The position numbers and the translations under genes were made by a program. The notes under the pieces are model-generated. The model was given only the letters and a program-made list of their open reading frames with translations. It was not told the DNA's origin and did not search any database. Shown here one piece after another: positions 9,025 to 17,453 of a stretch of DNA of 35,266 bases (positions are counted from its first letter, which is position 1; the number at the start of each line of letters is the position of its first letter). The stretch is from Desulfobulbaceae bacterium. Lineage in GTDB: Bacteria; Desulfobacterota; Desulfobulbia; Desulfobulbales; Desulfobulbaceae. The stretch spans positions 1 through 35,266 of the forward strand of contig JABMJC010000010.1 of NCBI GenBank assembly GCA_013201405.1, in the 5' to 3' direction.

Positions 9025-10782
9025 TTGTCCATGTGCAGCTCCTTTTTCTTGACCCACCTCCCCAGAAAACCAGGACACGTCATGAGCAAGATCACAGGAG
9101 CAGAGGCCATTATCAAATGTTTGCAGGAAGAAGGTGTTGACCTCATTTTTGGCTATCCCGGCGGCGCAGTGATTGAGCTTTACGATGAACTGTTGAAAAG
9201 CCCCATTCGCCATATCCTGGTGCGGCACGAGCAGGGAGCGGTACATGCCGCCGATGGCTACGCCCGCGCCAGCGGCAAGGTGGGAGTGGCCCTGCTCACC
9301 TCCGGCCCCGGTGCCACCAATGGGGTCACCGCTATTGCCACGGCCTATAGTGACTCTATTCCCGTGGTGGTGCTGACTGGCCAGGTGCCCAGGGCACTGA
9401 TCGGTAATGACGCCTTCCAAGAGGTGGATATCGTGGGCATCACCCGACCCTGCACCAAGCATAATTACCTGGTGAACGATCCCAAGGATCTGGTGCCCAC
9501 CCTGCGCGAAGCCTTTTACCTGGCTGCTGCCGGTCGTCCCGGGCCTGTACTGGTCGATTTGCCCAAGGACATTATTGCTGCCACCATCGACTATCCCGAG
9601 AAAAAACCGGTCAAGATGCCGACTTATCAACCCAACACCACACCCCACCCACGCCAGGTGGAAAGGGCCTGCCGCGCCATACTCCAGGCAAAAAGGCCTG
9701 TGCTCTATGTGGGGGGCGGGGTTATCCTCTCGAATAGTAACGAAGAGGTGACCTGGCTCGCACGCCGTCTTAGCATTCCGGTCACCATGACGCTCATGGG
9801 TTTGGGCGGCTTTCCCGGCACCGACCCCCTTTCCCTGGGCATGCTGGGCATGCACGGCACCTATGCTGCCAACATGGCAGTGGCCAAAAGCGATCTGCTC
9901 ATCGCCGTAGGTTCCCGCTTTGACGACCGGGTCACCGGCCGGCTGGATGCCTTTGCCCCGGAAGCCAAGATCATCCATATCGACATTGATCCTTCGTCCA
10001 TCAGTAAAAACGTCAGCGTTGACATTCCCATTGTTGCCGACTGTAAGCTGGCACTGGCAGCCATCAACAACTGGTTTAACAACCTGCAGGATTTTAGCGA
10101 AAGCGCCATGCACGAACAACTCGGGCCCTGGCTGGCCCAGGTGCGCGAATGGCAGCAGGCCTACCCGTTGGGCTACATTGATGACGAGGAAGTTATCAAA
10201 CCGCAGTACGTTATCGAAAAATTGCAGGAATTGACGAATGGCCAGGCCATCATCACCACCGAGGTGGGTCAGAACCAAATGTGGGCCGCCCAATTCTACC
10301 GCTTCGATCATCCCAGACGTCTGCTGACCTCCGGCGGTTTGGGCACCATGGGCTACGGCCTGCCCGCAGCCATTGGCGCGCAGCTGGCCTTCCCCGAAGC
10401 AACCGTAATCGATATTGCCGGGGATGGTTCCATTCAGATGAACATCCAGGAGCTGGCCACCGCCAAGGAAAGCGGTGCACCGGTAAAGGTGGCCATCCTT
10501 AACAACAGTTTTTTGGGTATGGTGCGGCAGTGGCAGGAGCTATTCTACAAGCGCCACTATGCTGCCACCACCATGGACTTCTCCCCTGATTTCGTCACCC
10601 TGGCATCCGCCTATCAGGCTGTGGGCTTGCGAGCCAAAACCAAGGCCGAGGTGGTGCCAGTTATCAAAGAAGCCCTGGCCACGGACAATGTGGTGATCAT
10701 GGATTTTGTCATCAGCCGTGAAGAGAGGGTTTTCCCCATGGTCCCGGCGGGCAAAGCCACCACTGAAATGCTGTTGGTGTAG
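9025..10782 (+). CDS. ilvB: Acetolactate synthase large subunit
   Basis: TPP-enzyme: ITGAEAIIKCLQEEGVDLIFGYPGGAVIELYDEL..RHEQGAVHAADGYARASGKVG..GDGSIQMNIQELATA. Start could be TTG 9025, ATG 9031 or ATG 9082. Confidence 0.97.
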   Translation: MSMCSSFFLTHLPRKPGHVMSKITGAEAIIKCLQEEGVDLIFGYPGGAVIELYDELLKSPIRHILVRHEQGAVHAADGYARASGKVGVALLTSGPGATNGVTAIATAYSDSIPVVVLTGQVPRALIGNDAFQEVDIVGITRPCTKHNYLVNDPKDLVPTLREAFYLAAAGRPGPVLVDLPKDIIAATIDYPEKKPVKMPTYQPNTTPHPRQVERACRAILQAKRPVLYVGGGVILSNSNEEVTWLARRLSIPVTMTLMGLGGFPGTDPLSLGMLGMHGTYAANMAVAKSDLLIAVGSRFDDRVTGRLDAFAPEAKIIHIDIDPSSISKNVSVDIPIVADCKLALAAINNWFNNLQDFSESAMHEQLGPWLAQVREWQQAYPLGYIDDEEVIKPQYVIEKLQELTNGQAIITTEVGQNQMWAAQFYRFDHPRRLLTSGGLGTMGYGLPAAIGAQLAFPEATVIDIAGDGSIQMNIQELATAKESGAPVKVAILNNSFLGMVRQWQELFYKRHYAATTMDFSPDFVTLASAYQAVGLRAKTKAEVVPVIKEALATDNVVIMDFVISREERVFPMVPAGKATTEMLLV

Positions 10783-10893
10783 TATGTCAATCAGGCAGGT
10801 GCCGGATTCGGCTTGTATGAATAGACAAAAAACTGACATAAACCCTTCCAGGACGGCCTTGCCGCCTGCACAGACCAGCCAAGGATACAAACA

Positions 10894-11376
10894 ATGAAGC
10901 ACACCCTCACCATCCTGTTGCGCAACAAGCCAGGCGCCCTTTCCCGGGTTACCGGGCTGTTCAGCGGCCGCAACTTCAACATTGAAAGCCTGTGCGTGGC
11001 GGAAACCCTGGATCCGGAACTCTCCTGCCTGACCCTGGTGACCAAGGGAGATGCCGCGATCATCGAACAAATTACCAAACAGCTGCACAAACTCATTGAT
11101 GTGGTCACCTTGAGTGATATCAGTGAGGGTGAATATGTGGAGCGGGAGATGGTGCTGATTCGGGTGAAGGCAGATGGCCAGAGCCGGGCCGAGGTTTTAC
11201 GGATCATTGATATTTTCCGTGGCAAGGTGGTGGATGTGAGCCCCAACTCCTATGCCCTGGAAATTACCGGCCCAGAATCAAAGATCGATGCCGTACTGGA
11301 CATCCTCCGCCCCATTGGCATCAAGGAGATTGTGCGCACCGGCAAGATCGCCATGAAACGGGCACCCAAAAAATAA
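10894..11376 (+). CDS. ilvN: Acetolactate synthase small regulatory subunit
   Basis: ACT domain MKHTLTILLRNKPGALSRVTGLFSGRNFNIESL; directly follows ilvB. Confidence 0.97.
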   Translation: MKHTLTILLRNKPGALSRVTGLFSGRNFNIESLCVAETLDPELSCLTLVTKGDAAIIEQITKQLHKLIDVVTLSDISEGEYVEREMVLIRVKADGQSRAEVLRIIDIFRGKVVDVSPNSYALEITGPESKIDAVLDILRPIGIKEIVRTGKIAMKRAPKK

Positions 11377-11405
11377 GGCTCTGCTCCCTCTTTTTTCTCA
11401 ACTCA

Positions 11406-12074
11406 GTGACAAGCACTATGCAGCAAATCACATCTCCCGTGGCGCAGGAAGGCGCACCCTTTATTGCATTTGCCGCCCTGTGCGCCTTGATTTTTGCCCT
11501 GCTGGGCCTTATCTGGCCGGCGCTTATTTTTCTTGTGCTCACCGGCTTTGTCCTCTATTTCTTTCGTGATCCGGTCAGGGTATTGCCTGCGGAGCCAGGG
11601 GCGATCATTGCCCCTGCAGATGGCAAGGTGATTGTAGTGCAGGAGGTTGAAGATGCGCGCTTTCTCGGAGAGCGGGCACAGAAAATTTCCATTTTCATGA
11701 ATGTCTTCAACGTGCATGTCAACCGTATTCCCATCAGTGGCACAGTGGAACGCGTCCATCTGCAGCCAGGCCGTTTCTATGCAGCTGACAAAGAAAAAGC
11801 TGAGTTGCACAATGAATACTGTGCCCTCACCATAACTGCTCCCGAAGGCCAGCGCTACGCCCTGGTCCAGGTTGCCGGCCTGATTGCCCGCCGTATTGTC
11901 TGCCGGGCCGAGGCTGGTGATGTTTTACGCGCTGGAGAACGCTACGGTCTAATCCGTTTTGGGTCCCGAGTGGACCTGTATCTGCCCCTGCAAGCCAATG
12001 TTACCGTGCGGGTGGGCGAGAAAGTCAGATCCGGGGAAAGCATCCTCGGCTATCTGCAGGAAATGTCAAGCTGA
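11406..12074 (+). CDS. psd: Phosphatidylserine decarboxylase proenzyme (short bacterial/archaeal type)
   Basis: FFRDPVRVLPAEPGAIIAPADGKV..FMNVFNVHVNRIPISG..RYGLIRFGSRVDLYLP (G-S self-cleavage site); followed by pssA. GTG start. Confidence 0.93.
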   Translation: MTSTMQQITSPVAQEGAPFIAFAALCALIFALLGLIWPALIFLVLTGFVLYFFRDPVRVLPAEPGAIIAPADGKVIVVQEVEDARFLGERAQKISIFMNVFNVHVNRIPISGTVERVHLQPGRFYAADKEKAELHNEYCALTITAPEGQRYALVQVAGLIARRIVCRAEAGDVLRAGERYGLIRFGSRVDLYLPLQANVTVRVGEKVRSGESILGYLQEMSS

Positions 12075-12110
12075 TTCTCCGCCTATCCGTCTCCGTATGG
12101 AACAACGCTG

Positions 12111-12896
12111 ATGGAAACTCCCAGCCAGCCAACCACCCGTTTATACCTTGTGCCCTGCATGCTGACCATCTGCGGTCTGTTCAGCGGCTTCTATTCGATG
12201 GTCGCCTCCATCAACGGTCATTTTCAGGCAGCAGCCATCGCCATCCTGGTGGCAGCTGTCTTTGATGCACTCGACGGCCGGGTAGCCCGCCTGACCGGTT
12301 CCACCTCCTCTTTTGGCATGGAACTCGATTCCCTCTGCGATATTGTCTCCTTTGGAGTGGCTCCTGGCTTGCTCGCCTATTTATGGGCCCTGACGCCCTA
12401 TGGTCGTTACGGCTGGCTGGCCGGTTTTCTCTACGTGGCAGCAACCGCCCTGCGGCTGGCCCGCTTCAACGTACAAACGGGCGAGGATTCCGACGGCAAC
12501 TTCACCGGTCTGCCCTGTCCGGCTGCAGCAGGCATGGTTGCCACGGCCGTGCTCTTCAGCACCGTGGTCCTCAACAGGACCGATACGGTCCGCCACATCT
12601 CTCTTTTGCTTTTGGTCTACCTGCTCTCCTACCTGATGATCTCCACCCATCGCTACCTGAGTTTCAAGCACCTGGACATTCCCAAAGAAAAACGCTTCCA
12701 TGCTCTGGCCGGCATGATTTTACTGCTGGCATTGCTGGCCAGCGAACCGCACATCACCTTGTGTGTGGCCATGCTGCTCTATGTGCTTTCCGGTCCGGTT
12801 ATGGGGAGCTACAGGCGAATTCGCGCCACCAGCAGGGGTAAAAAACTATGGAAATTGCGCAAGTCTCGACCTGCTGAACAGGACGAGTCAAACTGA
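12111..12896 (+). CDS. pssA: CDP-diacylglycerol--serine O-phosphatidyltransferase
   Basis: CDP-alcohol phosphatidyltransferase motif FDALDGRVARLTGSTSSFGMELDSLCDIVSFGVAP. Confidence 0.95.
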   Translation: METPSQPTTRLYLVPCMLTICGLFSGFYSMVASINGHFQAAAIAILVAAVFDALDGRVARLTGSTSSFGMELDSLCDIVSFGVAPGLLAYLWALTPYGRYGWLAGFLYVAATALRLARFNVQTGEDSDGNFTGLPCPAAAGMVATAVLFSTVVLNRTDTVRHISLLLLVYLLSYLMISTHRYLSFKHLDIPKEKRFHALAGMILLLALLASEPHITLCVAMLLYVLSGPVMGSYRRIRATSRGKKLWKLRKSRPAEQDESN

Positions 12897-12905
12897 CAGA
12901 CAGCT

Positions 12906-13499
12906 GTGCGCATTACCGGTGGTCAGGCCAAAGGACGACGGCTGCTCGGCCCCAAGGCCAGCCAGCAGATGCTTCGCCCCACCTGTGGACGGGTCCGAGA
13001 GGCGCTGTTCAACATCATTGGCAATGAGCGGATTTGTGGAGCCATGGTGCTGGATCTGTTCGCTGGCACCGGAGTTTGGGGCATCGAGGCCCTGAGCCGT
13101 GGCGCAGCCGCTGCCCTGTTTGTCGATAAATCCCCTGCAGCAGGTCGCCTTATCGCCGCCAACCTGCGCAACTGCCTGCCACAGGCCCAGGCCGGCTTTA
13201 TGCGGCTGCACTTGCACGCTGCCAGCCAACTGAGCTCTCTTGGGGACAAAATTCCTCCCCCCCACTGCTTTGATCTGGTCTTCCTCGACCCTCCGTACCA
13301 AAAAAACCTGGCGGAACAGCTGTTGAAAGTGGTAGAAGAGGCCCACATCCTAGCCCCAGGCGCACTCGTTGTCACCGAAGAGCACCACTGTACCGTGCTG
13401 CCTGCCCGCATTGGCGCTTTGCAGTCCATGGACAGGAGGCGATACGGAGAAAGTGCCCTCTGGCTTTTTACCCTGAACGCCCAGCCAACTGGAATGTGA
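12906..13499 (+). CDS. rsmD: 16S rRNA (guanine(966)-N(2))-methyltransferase
   Basis: MRITGGQAKGRRL..LRPTCGRVREALFNIIG..VLDLFAGTGVWGIEALSRGA..DLVFLDPPY; GTG start; precedes coaD. Confidence 0.95.
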   Translation: MRITGGQAKGRRLLGPKASQQMLRPTCGRVREALFNIIGNERICGAMVLDLFAGTGVWGIEALSRGAAAALFVDKSPAAGRLIAANLRNCLPQAQAGFMRLHLHAASQLSSLGDKIPPPHCFDLVFLDPPYQKNLAEQLLKVVEEAHILAPGALVVTEEHHCTVLPARIGALQSMDRRRYGESALWLFTLNAQPTGM

Positions 13500-14032
13500 A
13501 TTTCATGGACAAACTCAACCAGCAGCCCTCCCCCAACTTCCCGTCGAGAGCAGCACGAATCGCCCTATATCCCGGCACCTTTGATCCCATCACTAATGGT
13601 CATCTGGACATTATCCGCAGGGGACTCTATGTTTTTGAAAAAATCATGGTGATCGTGGCGGTCAACGTCACCAAAACTCCTCTTTTCACCCTGGAAGAAC
13701 GTTGCAGCCTCATCCAGGAATGCTTTCGGGATTTTAATGACAGGGTGGAGGTGGATTATACCAGTGGCTTGATCGTAGACTATGCGGTCGAGCATAATAT
13801 TTCCGCCATTATCCGTGGATTGCGCGCCATCTCCGATTTTGACTACGAATTCCAGCTGGCGTTGATGAACCGCAAACTTGTCCCCTCCGTGGAAACCGTC
13901 TTTCTCATGACCGGCTTCGAATGGATCTACATCAGCTCAAGCGGCATTAAAAATGCAGCTCGTCTCAAAGGAAACGTTTCCGGCCTGGTTCCTTCCCATG
14001 TCGAAGAAGCCTTGAAACGCAAGTTCAGCTGA
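13496..14032 (+). CDS. coaD: Phosphopantetheine adenylyltransferase
   Basis: IALYPGTFDPITNGHLDIIRRGL..IIRGLRAISDFDYEFQLALMNRKL..YISSSGIKNAA. GTG 13496 or ATG 13505 start. Confidence 0.97.
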   Translation: MNFMDKLNQQPSPNFPSRAARIALYPGTFDPITNGHLDIIRRGLYVFEKIMVIVAVNVTKTPLFTLEERCSLIQECFRDFNDRVEVDYTSGLIVDYAVEHNISAIIRGLRAISDFDYEFQLALMNRKLVPSVETVFLMTGFEWIYISSSGIKNAARLKGNVSGLVPSHVEEALKRKFS

Positions 14033-14502
14033 TGGTTCAACAGGTATCCCCACCGCGGCCTTCCCCAACAAGCCCATCGCAACCCGTAAATACGCAGCGA
14101 AGAAATTTCTTGCGCCGGTGGGCACAATGGGCTGTTGCCATCGGTTCTGCTTTTTTTCTCTATCCTCTCGTCCGTTTTGCCTCCTTCAAGATGCCACGCA
14201 AGCCTCAATTTATGGAGGTACCTGCCCCCCTGCCGCTCAGCGGAGCCCACAGTGGCCAAGACTTCATCCTCTTTGTGAAAGACGACCAGGCCTGGGCAGT
14301 TTCCCGCACCTGTACCCATCTTGGCTGCCGGATCAACTATCTGGAAGACAAGGAATGGATCGAATGTCCTTGCCACCAAAGCCGTTTCACCAGGGAGGGC
14401 CGCTGTATTGCCGGCCCGGCAGAGGAGGATTTGCCAACCTTCCCTGTTCGTATCGTCACAGGTGCAGACAACTTGGTGAGCGCATATATTGTGGAGATGT
14501 AA
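14032..14502 (+). CDS. Tat-targeted Rieske (2Fe-2S) protein, QcrA/PetC-like
   Basis: Twin-arginine signal QRRNFLRRWAQWAVAIGSAFFLYPLV; cluster motifs CTHLGC (14311-14328) and CPCHQS (14365-14382). Start overlaps coaD stop. Confidence 0.93.
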   Translation: MVQQVSPPRPSPTSPSQPVNTQRRNFLRRWAQWAVAIGSAFFLYPLVRFASFKMPRKPQFMEVPAPLPLSGAHSGQDFILFVKDDQAWAVSRTCTHLGCRINYLEDKEWIECPCHQSRFTREGRCIAGPAEEDLPTFPVRIVTGADNLVSAYIVEM

Positions 14503-14515
14503 GGTGCACCCTGCG

Positions 14516-15367
14516 ATGCGCATCTGCTACCGCTTCCTTGCCCTGGTTCGGGACCACCGCTGGGGCGGAACAACACTGATCAGCCTGTACATCTCCATTG
14601 TCTCCGGCATTGTTCTTGCCCTGCACTACGATCATACCGAAGCCTTTTATTCGCTGACCACCATTGAACTGATCGTACCCTACGGTGCCTTTTGGCGTTC
14701 ACTCCACTACTTTTCCAGCCAGTTCTTCTTCCTGGCCATGCTTGCCCACCTCGCTGCGGTTTTATGGAAACAAAGTGCTGATATGAACCGCAGTTCCTGG
14801 GTACGCCTCTGCCTGAGTGTGCCTTGCGGCCTTCTGCTTTTGTTCACCGGCTATGTTTTGCGTGGAGACGCCACAGGCGAGGCTGCCGGTATGATCGCCG
14901 AGCATATCTGTCTGTCGATCCCCCTGCTGGGCAGCATACTCAATGACCTGCTCTTTGATCTCAGCGCCAGTGGAGTACGCAAGGTGTATGCCCACCATGT
15001 CATTGGTCTGGTGGTCCTGGGTGGCATTACTGTTTGGCCGCATCTACGCCGGTACAGGGCAGCCGCGCACAATCATCTGCCCCTGGTGCTCATCACCCTG
15101 ATCTTGGGCACAGTACTGCATGCTCCCATCGAGCCCAGCCGCTTTGGTCTGCTTTTTATTGCCGGCCCCTGGTTTTTTCTTGGCCTACAAGAGTTACTCC
15201 GCTTCCTGCCGGCCTTTGTAGCCGGCGTCCTCATACCCTTTGCACCCCTGCTTGCGCTCTGTACCTTGCCGCAACAGGGCAGAGTGAAACACCTTTTCCT
15301 TGTGTTTCTTGCCCTGTGGCTCTGCGCCTACGCCTGGTTCAGCTGGCTGTGCCTACAACGCATATAA
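14516..15367 (+). CDS. Cytochrome b (b6-like N-domain plus subunit-IV-like C-terminal region)
   Basis: Paired heme ligands in LHYFSSQFFFLAMLAH and HHVIGLVVLGGITVWPH; C-terminal APIEPSRFGLLFIAGPWFFLGLQELLRFLP resembles the PEWY region. ORF track starts at 14489 (TTG); ATG 14516 preferred. Confidence 0.88.
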   Translation: MRICYRFLALVRDHRWGGTTLISLYISIVSGIVLALHYDHTEAFYSLTTIELIVPYGAFWRSLHYFSSQFFFLAMLAHLAAVLWKQSADMNRSSWVRLCLSVPCGLLLLFTGYVLRGDATGEAAGMIAEHICLSIPLLGSILNDLLFDLSASGVRKVYAHHVIGLVVLGGITVWPHLRRYRAAAHNHLPLVLITLILGTVLHAPIEPSRFGLLFIAGPWFFLGLQELLRFLPAFVAGVLIPFAPLLALCTLPQQGRVKHLFLVFLALWLCAYAWFSWLCLQRI

Positions 15368-15512
15368 AAGACAAAGAACGCAGCTGGCAAACTCCCAGGG
15401 CAGCCGGTTCACCTTGAAGTTGGAGTGGCCAAACAAGGTCGACACACCGAGTTGTGCAAAGTTTTGAGTTCATGGGCCGCCTGAGCCAGTGTATCCTGAA
15501 CGGCCCTCTCCC

Positions 15513-15534
15513 TTCCCTCTCTTTTGGGAGGGAA
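15513..15534 (+). promoter_or_regulatory. Hairpin in leader just upstream of the VanZ-like gene
   Basis: TTCCCTC-tcttttgg-GAGGGAA inverted repeat, 20 bp before ATG 15555. Confidence 0.3.
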
Positions 15535-15554
15535 AATTGACACAAGGCCTTCGC

Positions 15555-16502
15555 ATGTCTCTACGCCGGCTCGTTTCTTTTTGGCCCATTTGCCTCCTCA
15601 TCGGTCTACCCTTCTTTTTTCTGGGTGGCCCTGGCTACCACTCTGCCCGCTCCTTTGTCAGTCTGTGGAATCTGGGGCATATCCTGTATTTTGCTCTATT
15701 CACCCTGTGGCTACGCAACCTGCCACTGCTTCGCAGGCCAAAGATGACCGCTTTGCGCCGCGTGGCCATGCTCTTTATTCTCCCCTTCCTGGTTGGCTTT
15801 GGCATAGAATGTCTGCAATTTCTTGCCAATGGTCGATTCCCCAGTAGCGCAGATATGGGCCACAACCAGTTGGGTGTGCTCATCGCACTCCTCTTCCAGC
15901 GCAGGTCTCAATATGCAGGCCTTCATCCCCTGGTTCTCACCCTGCTGCAAGGTACAGTCCTTCTGCTCCTGCTCATTGCGCTGCAACCCCTTTTCAGCGC
16001 TCTGTGGGATGAACATCAGGCCCGACGCCAATTCCCGCTGCTGGCCGATTTCGAGTCGCCCCATGAACTGAGTCGCTGGATGTATCCTGGACAGTTGCAG
16101 GAAGAAACACAGATCGTACGCCATGGCCGCAAAGCCGCCAGGGTACAGCTCTCGACTGCCAAATATTCCGGCATCGCCCTTTTCCACTTCCCCAAAGATT
16201 GGCGAGGCTACCACTGGCTGCGCTTCAGTGTGTACAATCCGCTACCAATCCCACTCGAACTCAACGCTCGCATCCACGACAGCACGCACAGGCAACACAA
16301 CAGCCGTTATGAGGACCGCTTCAACACCCAGTTTCAGCTGCAACCAGGCTGGAATGATCTGGCCATTTCCCTGCAGGAGGTGGCTGCCGCGCCAAGGGGC
16401 AGGGGCATGGATATGGCGAACATACAGGGATTCGGCCTGTTCGTGGTGGCGCAAAAAAAAGCCATTGCCCTTTTCTTGGACCACGTATACCTGGAAAAAT
16501 AA
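15555..16502 (+). CDS. VanZ-like integral membrane protein with C-terminal soluble (jelly-roll/CBM-like) domain
   Basis: N-terminal hydrophobic helices with VanZ-like FLVGFGIECLQFLANGRFPSSADMGHNQLGVLIAL; C-terminal beta-rich domain. GTG 15489 is an alternative start. Confidence 0.75.
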   Translation: MSLRRLVSFWPICLLIGLPFFFLGGPGYHSARSFVSLWNLGHILYFALFTLWLRNLPLLRRPKMTALRRVAMLFILPFLVGFGIECLQFLANGRFPSSADMGHNQLGVLIALLFQRRSQYAGLHPLVLTLLQGTVLLLLLIALQPLFSALWDEHQARRQFPLLADFESPHELSRWMYPGQLQEETQIVRHGRKAARVQLSTAKYSGIALFHFPKDWRGYHWLRFSVYNPLPIPLELNARIHDSTHRQHNSRYEDRFNTQFQLQPGWNDLAISLQEVAAAPRGRGMDMANIQGFGLFVVAQKKAIALFLDHVYLEK

Positions 16503-16624
16503 ATACGCCTCTCATCTTTTGTGCTGTACCTGGCTTGCTGGCCACTGCCTGCCAGTAACGGATAACTGGTTAGGCTTACATCTCCTTTGCATAATGATTG
16601 TATAACCAGGCCGCCCCTTAAAAG

Positions 16625-16700
16625 CAGCAAAGTGTGTGCACGTTTGCTTTGCTGTGTATCGGGCAAGCTGTTGCCCGATACGGCGTGTTTTTGCTTGTTT
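16625..16700 (+). terminator. Two consecutive hairpins, the second a strong terminator-like stem
   Basis: CAGCAAAG(16625-16632)/CTTTGCTG(16647-16654), then perfect 11-bp GTATCGGGCAA-GCTG-TTGCCCGATAC (16656-16681) followed by T-rich GTGTTTTTGCTTGTTTTT. Confidence 0.6.
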
Positions 16701-16746
16701 TTCTCTTTATATTTTTATAAGTATAACGAGTCGCGACAAGAGGTAA

Positions 16747-16854
16747 AAACAACCGGGCTTAGAAAGCGATACGGGAATCAATGCGCAACAAAACTGCATG
16801 GAATGTCATGCCGGCGGCGTGCCGCAGGCACCGCGCAAAGCAGACAGAAGCTAA
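16747..16854 (+). pseudogene. Possible c-type cytochrome remnant (orphan CMECH motif)
   Basis: Open frame between stops: KQPGLESDTGINAQQNCMECHAGGVPQAPRKADRS*; CXXCH at 16795-16809; no convincing start codon. Confidence 0.3.
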
Positions 16855-17053
16855 CATCCGACCTGTATACTCCCTTTTTTTACGTTGTATGCCGGTGAAA
16901 CAGGGCCTTGGCAGACAAGAAAAACACGTGACACCGCCTTTCTCAACAACAACCAATCCTGCCGAATACGTTGCTTTTTCCTGAGGGACCTTTTATGATG
17001 ATGAAGTTATATTGCTTCCCTTCAGCTCAAAAAATTGCAACAGGAGGTTTCCG

Positions 17054-17233
17054 ATGTCACAAAAGAAAAGCAGCACCTGTCCGACCTGCATGGGGAAAGG
17101 AGTTATCGAGGGCGTATGCGAGACCAGTCCTGAATGGTCTGGTGCCGCCAACAAGCAAGGTGATGATGACAGAGTCTGTACTCCGGACAATAAATGTCCC
17201 ACCTGCAAAGGTACGGGCAAGGTTGAGGAATAA
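17054..17233 (+). CDS. Mini DnaJ-type zinc-finger protein (59 aa, two CXXCXGXG motifs)
   Basis: AGGAGG RBS then MSQKKSSTCPTCMGKGVIEGVCETSPEWSGAANKQGDDDRVCTPDNKCPTCKGTGKVEE. Confidence 0.8.
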   Translation: MSQKKSSTCPTCMGKGVIEGVCETSPEWSGAANKQGDDDRVCTPDNKCPTCKGTGKVEE

Positions 17234-17352
17234 AGCAGTCGCTCTTTCTCCACTTGGTTGGGCCTGAGTACTTCACAATTACTGCACACGCTCGCTGGCC
17301 TTGCCATGAACAGGTCAACGGCAAAGCTCGGTCTGACAAACGCATACACAAT

Positions 17353-17404
17353 AAAAACGGCTTCTTCTTGTCCTAAAAAGAGAGCAAGAAAGAAGCCGTT
17401 TTTA
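17353..17404. terminator. Bidirectional Rho-independent terminator between convergent genes
   Basis: AAAAACGGCTTCTTCTTG..CAAGAAAGAAGCCGTTTTT with A-run upstream and T-run downstream (one bulge). Confidence 0.9.
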
Positions 17405-17453
17405 TTCTTTTGTTGTAATACACTCAAACCTGCAATTTGCAGGGACTTATAGT

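Noticed and set aside
8600-9030. Possible branched-chain amino acid attenuator or T-box leader for ilvB
   Set aside because: No Leu/Val/Ile-rich leader peptide, no recognisable T-box, and no terminator immediately before ilvB.
8534-9052. 172-aa ORF between SulP and ilvB
   Set aside because: Crosses the SulP terminator and the ilvB promoter region, low-complexity composition; not protein-like.
9016-10311. 431-aa minus-strand ORF
   Set aside because: Fully antisense to the unambiguous ilvB; no recognisable domain; shadow ORF.
16587-16898. 103-aa ORF in the VanZ-gap region
   Set aside because: Runs through two hairpins and a T-rich tract; its frame differs from the CMECH frame; no domain or RBS support.
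17258-17452. 64-aa ORF downstream of the mini zinc-finger gene
   Set aside because: Overlaps the bidirectional terminator (17353-17404).
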